64,000 bases of DNA, taken from the NCBI RefSeq assembly GCF_019511445.1, contig NZ_JAEUAN010000009.1:62001-126000 (forward strand), in the 5' to 3' direction. Below the pieces are notes generated by a model. That model had not been told where the DNA came from. It worked only from the letters and a program-made list of their open reading frames with translations, and did not search any database. The translations under genes were made by a program, and so were the position numbers. Origin of the DNA: Aliirhizobium wenxiniae (GTDB taxonomy: Bacteria > Pseudomonadota > Alphaproteobacteria > Rhizobiales > Rhizobiaceae). Positions 35,383 to 42,868 of the stretch are shown here, piece by piece (the stretch's first letter is position 1; each line of letters starts with the position of its first letter).

Positions 35383-35796
35383 TCAGAAATTCCAGGGCGA
35401 AATAAGGTCGAGCCCGCAGGTCTGGAAATCCTTGATATTGCGGGTAGCCAATCTTCCACCATTGACAAGCGCAATGGCGGCGATCAACCCGTCCGGCACG
35501 GACATCGGGCGTCCCTTCCGTACGGCGTGCCCCATAAGTTCACCATAGGCCAAGGCAGCCTGTTCGGTGACAGGGAATATCCGGTCTGCGAAACGGAGAC
35601 GCCAATCCGACAGCGCCAGTTCCAATCGGTTGGCCCGCTCCTGCGGCCGGATTTTACAAATACCGAAGGCGATCTCTGCTATTGCAACCGTCGAAAGAGC
35701 CAGCTCGGCATCATACCTTTCCAGCCATGCAAGGACGTTCCTGTCCGGATCTCGCTTCAGCGTTTCGGAAATAACGTTGGTATCGACGAAGATCAC
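35383..35796 (-). CDS. vapC: VapC-family PIN-domain toxin
   Basis: 137-residue PIN-domain ribonuclease. The acidic residues of the active site are visible: D5 in MIFVDTNVISE, E41 in AIAEIAFGI, D100 region in SVPDGLIAAIA and D118 region in ATRNIKDFQ. Such toxins cleave tRNA or rRNA when freed from the antitoxin. Its start overlaps the antitoxin stop by 4 bp, the usual coupling. The sequence is closest in type to the FitB/VapC group. Confidence 0.9.
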   Translation of the reverse strand: MIFVDTNVISETLKRDPDRNVLAWLERYDAELALSTVAIAEIAFGICKIRPQERANRLELALSDWRLRFADRIFPVTEQAALAYGELMGHAVRKGRPMSVPDGLIAAIALVNGGRLATRNIKDFQTCGLDLISPWNF

Positions 35797-36053
35797 AGAT
35801 CTATACCTAAATGAGGCTTTCTGTTTTCGTTGATGATCACATCCAGATCGGCATCGTCACCGGAGAAAGCTGCCGTATATTCGGAAATTCGCGCATAGAA
35901 TGCTGATGCGGGTTCCCGCCCAGCCTCCCGCATTTCATACGCTTCAAGCGCGCGCTCGACGATATCGGCGATAGACCGGTTTTCACGGCGAGCAAGCCTA
36001 TGGGCTAGGTCCTTCGCGCGAGCGCTTCGAACGGAGAGCTGCGGTTCTGCCAT
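35793..36053 (-). CDS. vapB: VapB-type antitoxin
   Basis: 86 residues from ATG 36053 (GGGAG upstream); an in-frame ATG further out lacks such a site. The N-terminal part (PQLSVRSARAKDLAHRLARRENRSIADIVERALEAYE, about 4-40) is the DNA-binding part of the PSK/Rv0623-type antitoxins. The C-terminal tail (about 55-86) should wrap and block the toxin. An inverted repeat lies 27 bp upstream of the start and is the likely autoregulation site. Confidence 0.88.
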   Translation of the reverse strand: MAEPQLSVRSARAKDLAHRLARRENRSIADIVERALEAYEMREAGREPASAFYARISEYTAAFSGDDADLDVIINENRKPHLGIDL

Positions 36054-36079
36054 ATCACACTCCCTTTCCATCATCAGCT

Positions 36080-36103
36080 GCCATCAAGATAGCTATTGAT
36101 GGC
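36080..36103. promoter_or_regulatory. Inverted repeat upstream of vapBC, probable autoregulatory operator
   Basis: GCCATCAA (36080-36087) and TTGATGGC (36096-36103) are perfect 8-bp inverted copies around an 8-bp centre that itself overlaps ATAGCTAT. A second GATGGC copy follows at 36106-36111. The site is 27 bp upstream of the VapB start codon. VapB-VapC complexes bind such repeats to repress their own operon. Confidence 0.6.
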
Positions 36104-36179
36104 TAGATGGCAACAGAAAAGGCGCTGGCCGTTGATGGGATAGGCCCTATTTCAAACATCTCAGGTTGGAGGAGCCATA

Positions 36180-36557
36180 ATGATCATTCGTTCCGGAAGC
36201 TGCCTGTGCGGAAACGTCCGCTACAAGGTCAAATCAGATCCCATCCGTATCGGCCTTTGCCATTGCATGGACTGCCGCAAGGAAAGCGGGTCGGTCTTCG
36301 CCACCTTCGGCATCTGGCCGGCTCATGCCTTCGAGGCATCGGGAGAGGTCCACTATTACGAAGGACGCGGTTTTTGCGTGACCTGCGGCGCACGCGTTTT
36401 TTCCGAACCGGTCGAGGATGAAGTCGAAATCCGGGTCGGCACGCTCGATATGGCTCCAACCGATGTCCAGCCTACTTACGAGTTATGGGTCAAGCGTCGG
36501 GAAGACTGGCTGGCGCCCATTGAGGACGCGGAGCAGTTCGAGGAAAACCGTCTCTGA
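36180..36557 (+). CDS. GFA/CENP-V-fold zinc protein
   Basis: 125 residues of the glutathione-dependent formaldehyde-activating (GFA) fold. Zinc-binding cysteines are in SCLCGNVRY (about 7-15), LCHCMDCRKESGS (about 26-38) and FCVTCGARVF (about 65-74). GGAGGAG precedes the ATG. Family members bind glutathione or act on S-hydroxymethyl adducts, but the name is historical and many have other roles. It is a single gene without linked formaldehyde genes. Confidence 0.88.
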   Translation: MIIRSGSCLCGNVRYKVKSDPIRIGLCHCMDCRKESGSVFATFGIWPAHAFEASGEVHYYEGRGFCVTCGARVFSEPVEDEVEIRVGTLDMAPTDVQPTYELWVKRREDWLAPIEDAEQFEENRL

Positions 36558-36626
36558 TCCATATCGCCAGCCGTGCGTCGCTTTGATATTCCTCCTTACC
36601 AGCAAACATGGCACGGTGAGATCCCG

Positions 36627-37052
36627 ATGACCTATGAGTTACAGCTGAAAAAGGCGATCGATATCGCCACCAGGGCGCATGAGGGACAATCCAGCAGGAC
36701 GGGCGGCCCCTTTATCGACCACGTCCGGCGCGTGGCCGAACATGTGACGGGCAAGGATGAGACACTGGTCGCCTGGCTTCACGATGTCGTCGAAAAAGGC
36801 CACGACTGGACATTCGAGCGGCTACGCGAAGAGGGATTTTCGCAATCAGTCATCGATGCTGTCGACGCCATGAGCAAACGTAGCGGCGAGGACTATTTCG
36901 ATTTCATCCGTCGCTCGATCGTCGATCCCTTGGCCCGCCCCGTCAAACGGGCAGACCTGACCGACAATCTCGCGCAGATGCGCCAGATGGGCGGCGATGG
37001 CGGCAAATTCGCCGAAGGCCTGCGTATCCTGAACGAAACCTATCCCGATTGA
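36627..37052 (+). CDS. Small HD-domain phosphohydrolase (SpoT-hydrolase/MESH1-like)
   Basis: 141 residues from ATG 36627. Metal ligands of the HD fold are visible: H in FIDHVRRVAEHV, the HD pair in VAWLHDVVEKGHDWTFERLREEGF, and D in RADLTDNLAQM. The order and the HDVVE/ADLTDN motifs match the RelA/SpoT hydrolase group more than other HD enzymes, so it may hydrolyse ppGpp or another nucleotide. No synthetase domain is attached. Confidence in the fold is high, in the substrate low. Confidence 0.75.
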   Translation: MTYELQLKKAIDIATRAHEGQSSRTGGPFIDHVRRVAEHVTGKDETLVAWLHDVVEKGHDWTFERLREEGFSQSVIDAVDAMSKRSGEDYFDFIRRSIVDPLARPVKRADLTDNLAQMRQMGGDGGKFAEGLRILNETYPD

Positions 37053-37123
37053 TTTGATCGGAACCTTGGCTTTTCTCTTTCGTTGCGGCCGTTGAAACAC
37101 CGTCAGAACAAAGAGGATAGCCG

Positions 37124-37903
37124 ATGAAACTTCAATCACGGGTCGCTCTGGTCACTGGTGCGGGGTCAGGTATAGGTCGAGCTTCGGCGCTCAAGCTGGC
37201 GGAGGCCGGGGCGATCGTCGGCATTCTCGGTCATACCGTAAGCGAACTTGAGGACACCGCGGAAATGATCGGGTCGGCGAACGGCAAGGCCATCGTTCTT
37301 GATGCAGATGTGGCCGACGAAACCGACATGCGCAAGGCGATCGATACGCTGATCGATCAAACGGGCAGGCTCGATATCGTCGTCGCCAATGCCGGCATTA
37401 ACGGGGTCTGGGCGCCGATCGATGATCTGCAGCCCGATGAATGGGACCAGACGATCCGCGTCAATCTGCGCGGCACCTATCTGACCCTGAATACCAGCGT
37501 CCCGCACCTGAAGAAACAGGGCGGGTCGGTGATCGTCGTATCCTCGATCAACGGCAACCGCAGCTTCAACACGCCGGGTGCTACCGCCTATGCCGCAACC
37601 AAGGCGGCGCAGGTAGCGATGGTCCAGCAACTCGCGCTCGAACTCGGCCAGCATCGGATCCGCATCAACGCCGTATGCCCTGGCGCCATCGAAACCAGCA
37701 TAAACGACAACACCGAAATTCGCGGGGCCGATAAGACTGCAGTACCCGTTGAGTTCCCGGCTGGCGATATCCCCGTCACCGGCGGCAAGTCCGGCCAGAG
37801 CGAGGACGTCGCTTCGGCTGTCCTGTTTCTCGCGTCCGACCTGTCGCGGCATATCACAGGAACCCCCGTCTATGTCGATGGCGGACAAGGATTGTTGCGT
37901 TAA
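37124..37903 (+). CDS. Short-chain dehydrogenase/reductase
   Basis: 259 residues with the classical SDR layout: cofactor loop VTGAGSGIGRASAL (about 10-23), NAG motif in VVANAGINGVWAPI, catalytic S in VVSSINGN and Y/K in TAYAATKAAQ (about 156-165). After it comes VCPGAIETSIN. The C-terminus (VLFLASDLSRHITGTPVYVDGGQGLLR) is standard. The substrate is not predictable and there are no linked pathway genes. A rhizobial repeat starts right at its stop codon. Confidence 0.93.
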   Translation: MKLQSRVALVTGAGSGIGRASALKLAEAGAIVGILGHTVSELEDTAEMIGSANGKAIVLDADVADETDMRKAIDTLIDQTGRLDIVVANAGINGVWAPIDDLQPDEWDQTIRVNLRGTYLTLNTSVPHLKKQGGSVIVVSSINGNRSFNTPGATAYAATKAAQVAMVQQLALELGQHRIRINAVCPGAIETSINDNTEIRGADKTAVPVEFPAGDIPVTGGKSGQSEDVASAVLFLASDLSRHITGTPVYVDGGQGLLR

Positions 37904-37951
37904 AGCAATTCCAGCAAAAGCGGAAAGCGGTTTTCGCGACCGGGATTGCGT
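37904..37951 (+). repeat. Rhizobial palindromic intergenic repeat, copy A
   Basis: AGCAATTCCAGCAAAAG begins at 37904, directly after the SDR stop codon, and the same 17 bases recur at 54123 after the polyamine-type importer. The outer arms GCAATTCC (37905-37912) and GGGATTGC (37942-37949) pair with one mismatch, with an inner CAAAA/TTTT pairing. Elements of this kind are spread through rhizobial genomes after genes and may act as 3'-end structures. Confidence 0.7.
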
Positions 37952-38073
37952 CGCACCAGATCGACAGCGCCTCTCCGCCTTTGGCGGCTCGTGGAGGCGC
38001 GGCCATCTGTGACCCATGCAAAAAACGGACCTCTGACTTGCGCATGGTCAAGGATTGAAATCCGATACTTTGG

Positions 38074-38113
38074 GTGCTAACTAATGCAGCAGACAATCTT
38101 AGTGTGCTAACTA
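38074..38113 (+). promoter_or_regulatory. Direct repeats GTGCTAACTA, probable MarR site
   Basis: GTGCTAACTA occurs at 38074-38083 and again at 38104-38113, 30 bp (about three turns) apart. The second copy extends to the palindrome TTAG-TGTG-CTAA (38099-38110) and ends two bases before the MarR start codon. No Shine-Dalgarno sequence fits in between. Bound protein here would block initiation of the regulator and the efflux genes behind it. Confidence 0.5.
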
Positions 38114-38115
38114 TT

Positions 38116-38574
38116 ATGCCTTACATCGATCAAACAGCCTCGGAATTCCTTGAGGAGCTGACCAAGGTCAGCCGCAAGATCCGCACGACCTTCAACAAGA
38201 AGGTCACGGCCCACGGCCTGACCTATCCCCGTGCACGTGCGCTTTTCCGCCTGGCCAAGAAACAGAACATGACGCAGACCGAACTTGCCTGTGAGCTGGA
38301 GCTTGAACAGGCAACCCTCGTACGCCTGCTCGACCGCATGGAAGAAAACGGCCTGATCGAACGCCGGCCCGATGCACATGACCGGCGCGTCAAGCTGATC
38401 GCGCTCACCGAACATGGAGAAGAACAGGCCGCCTTCGTGCGCGCGCTGGCCGACCAGATTCGTCATCAGTTCTTCGAAGGCATCGAACAGGAAGAGTTGA
38501 AACAGGCCATCGCGCTCATGCAGCGGATCTCCGACAACGTCTCCAATGTGGAGGTCGATGATGTCCGCGCGTGA
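38116..38574 (+). CDS. MarR-family regulator of an EmrAB-type efflux operon
   Basis: 152 residues from ATG 38116. The winged HTH is typical: TYPRARALFRLAKKQNMTQTELACELELEQATLVRLLDRMEENGLIERRPDAHDRRVKLIALTEHG (about 36-101). It lies directly before, and overlaps by 14 bp, an EmrB-type transporter, with an EmrA-type adaptor behind, the same order as emrRAB-type systems. It should repress the operon until a drug-like ligand binds. The ATG has no ribosome-binding site and the mRNA may be leaderless, or GTG 38074/38104 may be used. Confidence 0.9.
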   Translation: MPYIDQTASEFLEELTKVSRKIRTTFNKKVTAHGLTYPRARALFRLAKKQNMTQTELACELELEQATLVRLLDRMEENGLIERRPDAHDRRVKLIALTEHGEEQAAFVRALADQIRHQFFEGIEQEELKQAIALMQRISDNVSNVEVDDVRA

Positions 38575-40261
38575 TGCAGTCCTCAAGCAGGAAGACCAGG
38601 TGGTCGAGCGGACGGGCGTGGAAACTCCAGCCGTTCAGCAGCCGGTTGAGCCTGCCCCTGTCACCCCGGCCGCCCCGCCGCCTTTCGTCCCGAAACCGCT
38701 GCCGATTGCCCTTCTTTATGCGCTGACCTCAGTCACCGCCTTCATCATGCAGGGTCTCGGCACGGCGATGATCTCGACCAACTTGCCGCTGATCGCCGGG
38801 CCGCTGGAAGCGACGCAGAACGAAGCCGCATGGCTGCTGGCAGCCTATCTCTTTCCCAATGCCAGCCTTGGCCTGTTCCTGTTCAAGGTCCGCACGCAAT
38901 ACGGCATCCGCCAGTTCTGTGAACTGGCGATCATCCCTTACGTGGTCATCAGTCTCGCGCATCTGTGGGTGAACGATCTCAGCCTCAGCATCGCGCTGCG
39001 TTTCTTCGCCGGCGCCGCCGCCGCTCCGATCTCGTCCATGGGCTTTCTCTACATGCTCGAGATCTTTCCACCGGCGCAAAAGCTTCGCTGGGGTCAGTGC
39101 CTGGCGCTCGTCGGCCTCTCACTCGCAACGCCGCTTGCGGGCCTGATATCGCCCTCGCTCCTCGACCTGCATGACCTGCGCGGTCTCTATCTCGTGGAAC
39201 TGGCGCTGGCGCTCATCGTCTTCGGCCTGATCTACATCCTGCCGCTGACATCGCCGCCCCGCGCCAAGGTCATCTCGTCGATGGACTACCTGAGTTACGG
39301 CCTTCTTGCCACCTCGATGGGCAGTCTTGCCGTCTTCTTCACCATGGGCCGGCTTTACTGGTGGCTCGAGGCCGACTGGCTGGCCTGGGTACTGATCACC
39401 GGTATTGTCAGCGGCACGCTCTGCATCATGCTGGAGCTCAACCGCAAGAACAATCTCATCGATGTGCGCTGGATCGGTTCAAGGGAAATCCTGCATTTCG
39501 CCGGTGTTCTCCTCGTCTTCCGCATGCTGTTGACCGAGCAGTCGACCGGCGCCATCAACTTCTTCCGCCAGCTCGGCCTGTTCAACGAACAGATGGCGCA
39601 TCTCTACTGGGCGATCCTGATTGCCAGCGTCATCTCGGGCCTGTTCTGCGGCTTGATCATGAAGCCGGGCCGAGAACCCTATATCCATCTTCTGTCGCTC
39701 ATCCTGATCGCCGCCGGCACGCTGATGGACAGCTATTCGACCGCGCTGACGCGTCCCGACCAGATGCTGGTCAGCCAGTCGCTGATCGCTTTCGGCTCGG
39801 GCCTCTTCCTGCCGCCTGCCATGGCCGTCGGCTTCGCTGCCGCGCTGAAGAAGGGGCTGACTTATATCATCAGCTTCATCGCCGTATTTCTCTTCACCCA
39901 GAAGGTCGGCGCCTTCATCGGCAGCGCCCTGTTCGGCACATTCGTCACCTGGCGCGAGCAATATCACTCCGCCATCCTGACGGCCCGCCTCCTGCCCACC
40001 GATCCGCTGGTGATCCAGCGTATCAACCAGTATGTCGCCGCCTACAGCCGCACCGGCTCGGACGCCGCGCAACACACGATCCAGGGCACCAGCGCCTTTG
40101 CCAAGCAGGTGCAGCAGCAGGCCTATGTGCTTGCCTATGACGACGCCTTCTTTGCGACATTCCTTCTCGCGTTAGTGGCCATCACGCTGCTCTCGCTCCA
40201 CATCCTCTGGAACAATCGCCATCGCTTCTCGCGCAGCGCGGACACCCCACAGATTGCCTGA
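38561..40261 (+). CDS. MFS multidrug transporter, DHA2 family (EmrB-like)
   Basis: 566 residues from ATG 38561 (TGGAGG at 38549-38554; ATG 38558 is the alternative). A proline-rich cytoplasmic N-terminus (about 20-50) is followed by about 14 membrane segments, as in proton-driven DHA2 drug exporters that work with an EmrA-type adaptor. Notable segments are GPLEATQNEAAWLLAAYLFPNASLGLFLF and FGSGLFLPPAMAVGFAAAL. The adaptor gene follows after 35 bp. Confidence 0.92.
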   Translation: MSARDAVLKQEDQVVERTGVETPAVQQPVEPAPVTPAAPPPFVPKPLPIALLYALTSVTAFIMQGLGTAMISTNLPLIAGPLEATQNEAAWLLAAYLFPNASLGLFLFKVRTQYGIRQFCELAIIPYVVISLAHLWVNDLSLSIALRFFAGAAAAPISSMGFLYMLEIFPPAQKLRWGQCLALVGLSLATPLAGLISPSLLDLHDLRGLYLVELALALIVFGLIYILPLTSPPRAKVISSMDYLSYGLLATSMGSLAVFFTMGRLYWWLEADWLAWVLITGIVSGTLCIMLELNRKNNLIDVRWIGSREILHFAGVLLVFRMLLTEQSTGAINFFRQLGLFNEQMAHLYWAILIASVISGLFCGLIMKPGREPYIHLLSLILIAAGTLMDSYSTALTRPDQMLVSQSLIAFGSGLFLPPAMAVGFAAALKKGLTYIISFIAVFLFTQKVGAFIGSALFGTFVTWREQYHSAILTARLLPTDPLVIQRINQYVAAYSRTGSDAAQHTIQGTSAFAKQVQQQAYVLAYDDAFFATFLLALVAITLLSLHILWNNRHRFSRSADTPQIA

Positions 40262-40296
40262 CGCCCGAACCTGGCCAAGAAAACAAGTCAAAGACC

Positions 40297-41364
40297 ATGA
40301 AAACCGTATTCAGATCACTCGCAACCTATCTCGCGGCCGCCGTCGGCATTATCGGCGTGCTGATCATCCTCTATGTCTGGAACCTGCCGCCTTTCAAAGG
40401 CTCGATCGAGACAACCAATGACGCCTATGTGCGCGGCCAGGTGACCCTGCTCAGCCCGCAGCTTGCCGGCTATATCGTCGAAGTTCCGGTACAGGACTAC
40501 CAGAAGGTCAAGAAGGGCGATCTGATCGCCCAGATCGACAATCGGATCTATGCCCAGAAGCTCGAGCAGGCGAAGGCCACGCTCGCATCCGCTGAGGCCT
40601 CGCTTGCCAATTCAGAGCAGAGCCGCAAGTCGGCCGAAGCCAAGATCGTCTCCGCCAAGGCAGCCGTCGAAAGCGCCAACGCCGCCTTCGACGCCGCAAA
40701 AACCGCCTATAACCGCACCCAGTCGCTGCTGAAGAGCAATGTCTCGACCCAGAGCGATTTCGAAAAGGCGCAGGCCACCTACGATCAGGCCCAGGCATCC
40801 GTGCATCAGGCAGACGCGGCGGTTCTCGTCGCCGAACAGGATTTGAACACGATCGTCGTCAACCGTCGCACGCTGGAAGCCACCGTCGAAGGCGCCAAGG
40901 CTTCGGTCGAACTTGCCGATATCGATCTGCAGAACACTCGCATCACCGCCCCGCAGGACGGCGAGCTCGGCGAAGTCACCGGGCGTCTCGGCCAGTATGT
41001 CTCCACCGGCACGCAGATCGCCTCGCTCGTGCCCAATCACGTCTGGGTCGTTGCCAACTACAAGGAAACCCAGCTTGAAGGCATGAAGCCCGGCCAGGAA
41101 GTCACCTTCACGGTCGATGCCCTCGGCCACCAGAGCCTCAAGGGTCGCATCGAGCGCTTCGCGCCCGCCACCGGCTCGGAATTCTCCGTCATCAAGTCCG
41201 ACAATGCGACCGGCAATTTCACCAAGGTCGCCCAGCGCATTCCCGTCCGGATCGCGATAGAGCCGAACCAACCACTCGCCGACAGCCTTGTTCCCGGCAT
41301 GTCGGTCGTCGCCAGCGTTGACCTCGCGCAGCAAAGTGGACCAGCTCTGGCGCAGACGAACTGA
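40297..41364 (+). CDS. EmrA-type membrane fusion protein
   Basis: 355 residues with an N-terminal anchor (YLAAAVGIIGVLIILYVW). TTNDAYVRGQVTLLSPQLAGYIVEVPVQDYQKVKKGDLIAQID is the typical EmrA opening, followed by a long coiled-coil hairpin (about 85-200) and the returning lipoyl half (LQNTRITAPQDGELGEVTGRLGQYVSTGTQIASLVP). It links the MFS pump to an outer-membrane channel. The operon ends at the terminator at 41404-41445. Confidence 0.94.
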   Translation: MKTVFRSLATYLAAAVGIIGVLIILYVWNLPPFKGSIETTNDAYVRGQVTLLSPQLAGYIVEVPVQDYQKVKKGDLIAQIDNRIYAQKLEQAKATLASAEASLANSEQSRKSAEAKIVSAKAAVESANAAFDAAKTAYNRTQSLLKSNVSTQSDFEKAQATYDQAQASVHQADAAVLVAEQDLNTIVVNRRTLEATVEGAKASVELADIDLQNTRITAPQDGELGEVTGRLGQYVSTGTQIASLVPNHVWVVANYKETQLEGMKPGQEVTFTVDALGHQSLKGRIERFAPATGSEFSVIKSDNATGNFTKVAQRIPVRIAIEPNQPLADSLVPGMSVVASVDLAQQSGPALAQTN

Positions 41365-41403
41365 CACCCCCGCCAGGTTCGTTTGCACCCTTTCCGGACA
41401 AAA

Positions 41404-41445
41404 AAAAGCCCCGCGCCATGTTCAGCTTTTTGGCGCGGGGCTTTT
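41404..41445. terminator. Bidirectional intrinsic terminator
   Basis: AAAAGCCCCGCGCC (41404-41417) is a perfect inverted copy of GGCGCGGGGCTTTT (41432-41445), with a 14-nt loop. The stem is GC-rich with A-run and T-run flanks, so it can stop the EmrAB-type operon from the left and the GH25 gene from the right. Confidence 0.93.
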
Positions 41446-41473
41446 CTATATTTGAGACTGAAGCGTGATCGGG

Positions 41474-42601
41474 TCAGCGTCGCGCGACGGCCTGTCCCGA
41501 CCCTGTGTTGCGCGCCACCCAGTCATGCCAGCCTTCCTCGCCGCCATTGAAGACATTGAGGTCGATCTTGCCCTCGACGCCTTTCGAAAGGCCCGAGCCG
41601 GAATATTGCCAGAACGCCCATTTGCGATCCGGATAGATTTTTGACGGATGCGCCGCCACCGAGCGCAGCCAGAACGGATAGTCGCGGAACTGGCCCCTCA
41701 GGTGATCTTTGTAGAAATCCGGCGCCGTATAGATGACCGGCCGCTGGCCGTAATGCCGCTCCAGCTTGTCCATGAAGACCTGCATCTTTTCGAGCACGCG
41801 CTCGGTCGAAAGACGCATCTTGCAGCCGGACTGGTGATTATATTCGACATCGATCACCGGCGGCAGCGCATCGGGATCGCGCGGCACGTTGCGGATGAAC
41901 CAGTCTGCCTGCTCGCCGGCGGTCCGGCACCAGTAGAAGAAATGGTACGCGCCGCGGCGAATACCCGCCTGATGCGCCCCGCGCCAGTTGGTCTTGAACA
42001 TCGGATCCAGATGGTCGCCGCCGTCCGTCGCCTTGATATAGGCGAAGTTGGCGCCCTGCGTGCGCAGTTTCGCCCAGTCGATATCGGCCTGCCAGCGGGA
42101 AACATCGACGCCGTGAACTGCGAAATGGCGAGGCGCGACCCTGCCGAAATTCATCGGCTTCACATCGCCGAAGCGCTGACCGTAGACCCGCAGGCGCTGA
42201 TGGCCGCTGGAACGCGGCATTGAGGGCGGCATGGGCTGCTCAAGAACCGGGTTGAGCGCCGGGCGCAGCGAAGCCACCGGCCGATCGGCCGGAACAGGCA
42301 TGCCGACCGTCCGTGCCATGCCGTCAAAGGCGTGTGTCTGCTCGGCCCCGCCGTTCCAGGCGAGTTCGTGTGGATCGTTGACGCCGGCAGGCGGGGTGAT
42401 CGCGGCAACCGGCGTCGGATCGATCGAGGGTACGGATGCGGCCGGCATGACCGGCGGGACGATCGCCTGCGAGGGCGCCAGCCGCGCGGTCTTCACCGAA
42501 GACGGCGGCACGGTCAATGCTGTCTCAGGATTGGACGAGGTGCAGCCGGAAAGGCCGATACAGGCGGCAACGATGACCGATGTGGCAGCAGAAAAACGCA
42601 T
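41474..42601 (-). CDS. GH25 lysozyme-like lipoprotein
   Basis: 375 residues from ATG 42601 (MRFSAATSVIVAACIGLSGC), a lipoprotein signal with cysteine at residue 20. About 21-150 form a Pro/Ala-rich spacer. The GH25 muramidase domain (about 153-365) has the catalytic acids in VHGVDVSRWQADIDW and LPPVIDVEYN, plus AYIKATDGGDHLDPMF and GAYHFFYW. It would cut the glycan of peptidoglycan between MurNAc and GlcNAc from a membrane-anchored site. It stands alone; its 3' end faces the shared terminator. Confidence 0.9.
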   Translation of the reverse strand: MRFSAATSVIVAACIGLSGCTSSNPETALTVPPSSVKTARLAPSQAIVPPVMPAASVPSIDPTPVAAITPPAGVNDPHELAWNGGAEQTHAFDGMARTVGMPVPADRPVASLRPALNPVLEQPMPPSMPRSSGHQRLRVYGQRFGDVKPMNFGRVAPRHFAVHGVDVSRWQADIDWAKLRTQGANFAYIKATDGGDHLDPMFKTNWRGAHQAGIRRGAYHFFYWCRTAGEQADWFIRNVPRDPDALPPVIDVEYNHQSGCKMRLSTERVLEKMQVFMDKLERHYGQRPVIYTAPDFYKDHLRGQFRDYPFWLRSVAAHPSKIYPDRKWAFWQYSGSGLSKGVEGKIDLNVFNGGEEGWHDWVARNTGSGQAVARR

Positions 42602-42868
42602 GAGAACCCGTACGCAATACACCGATCCCGCCCTTGGATGCCCCATTCTCGGACGCAATACGGGATTTCACTAACGGGACCTTACTGAAAAATCCTAAAT
42701 GCAATCTTTACGAGTCATTCACGTTGCCGGCATTTGCAAACGGCATGCTAATAAAACGATCGTTGATTCTCCAACTTACGTGGCCGGCGATAATCCCATT
42801 ATTAAGAACTTGCGTCCGATAGTCGCTATTATTGACATAAGCCAAATCTCAAGAGCATTCCCACTCTC

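Noticed and set aside
36627..37052. Calling the HD protein a ppGpp hydrolase outright
   Set aside because: The motifs fit the SpoT-hydrolase group, but residues that fix the substrate cannot be judged by eye; left as a likely relative.
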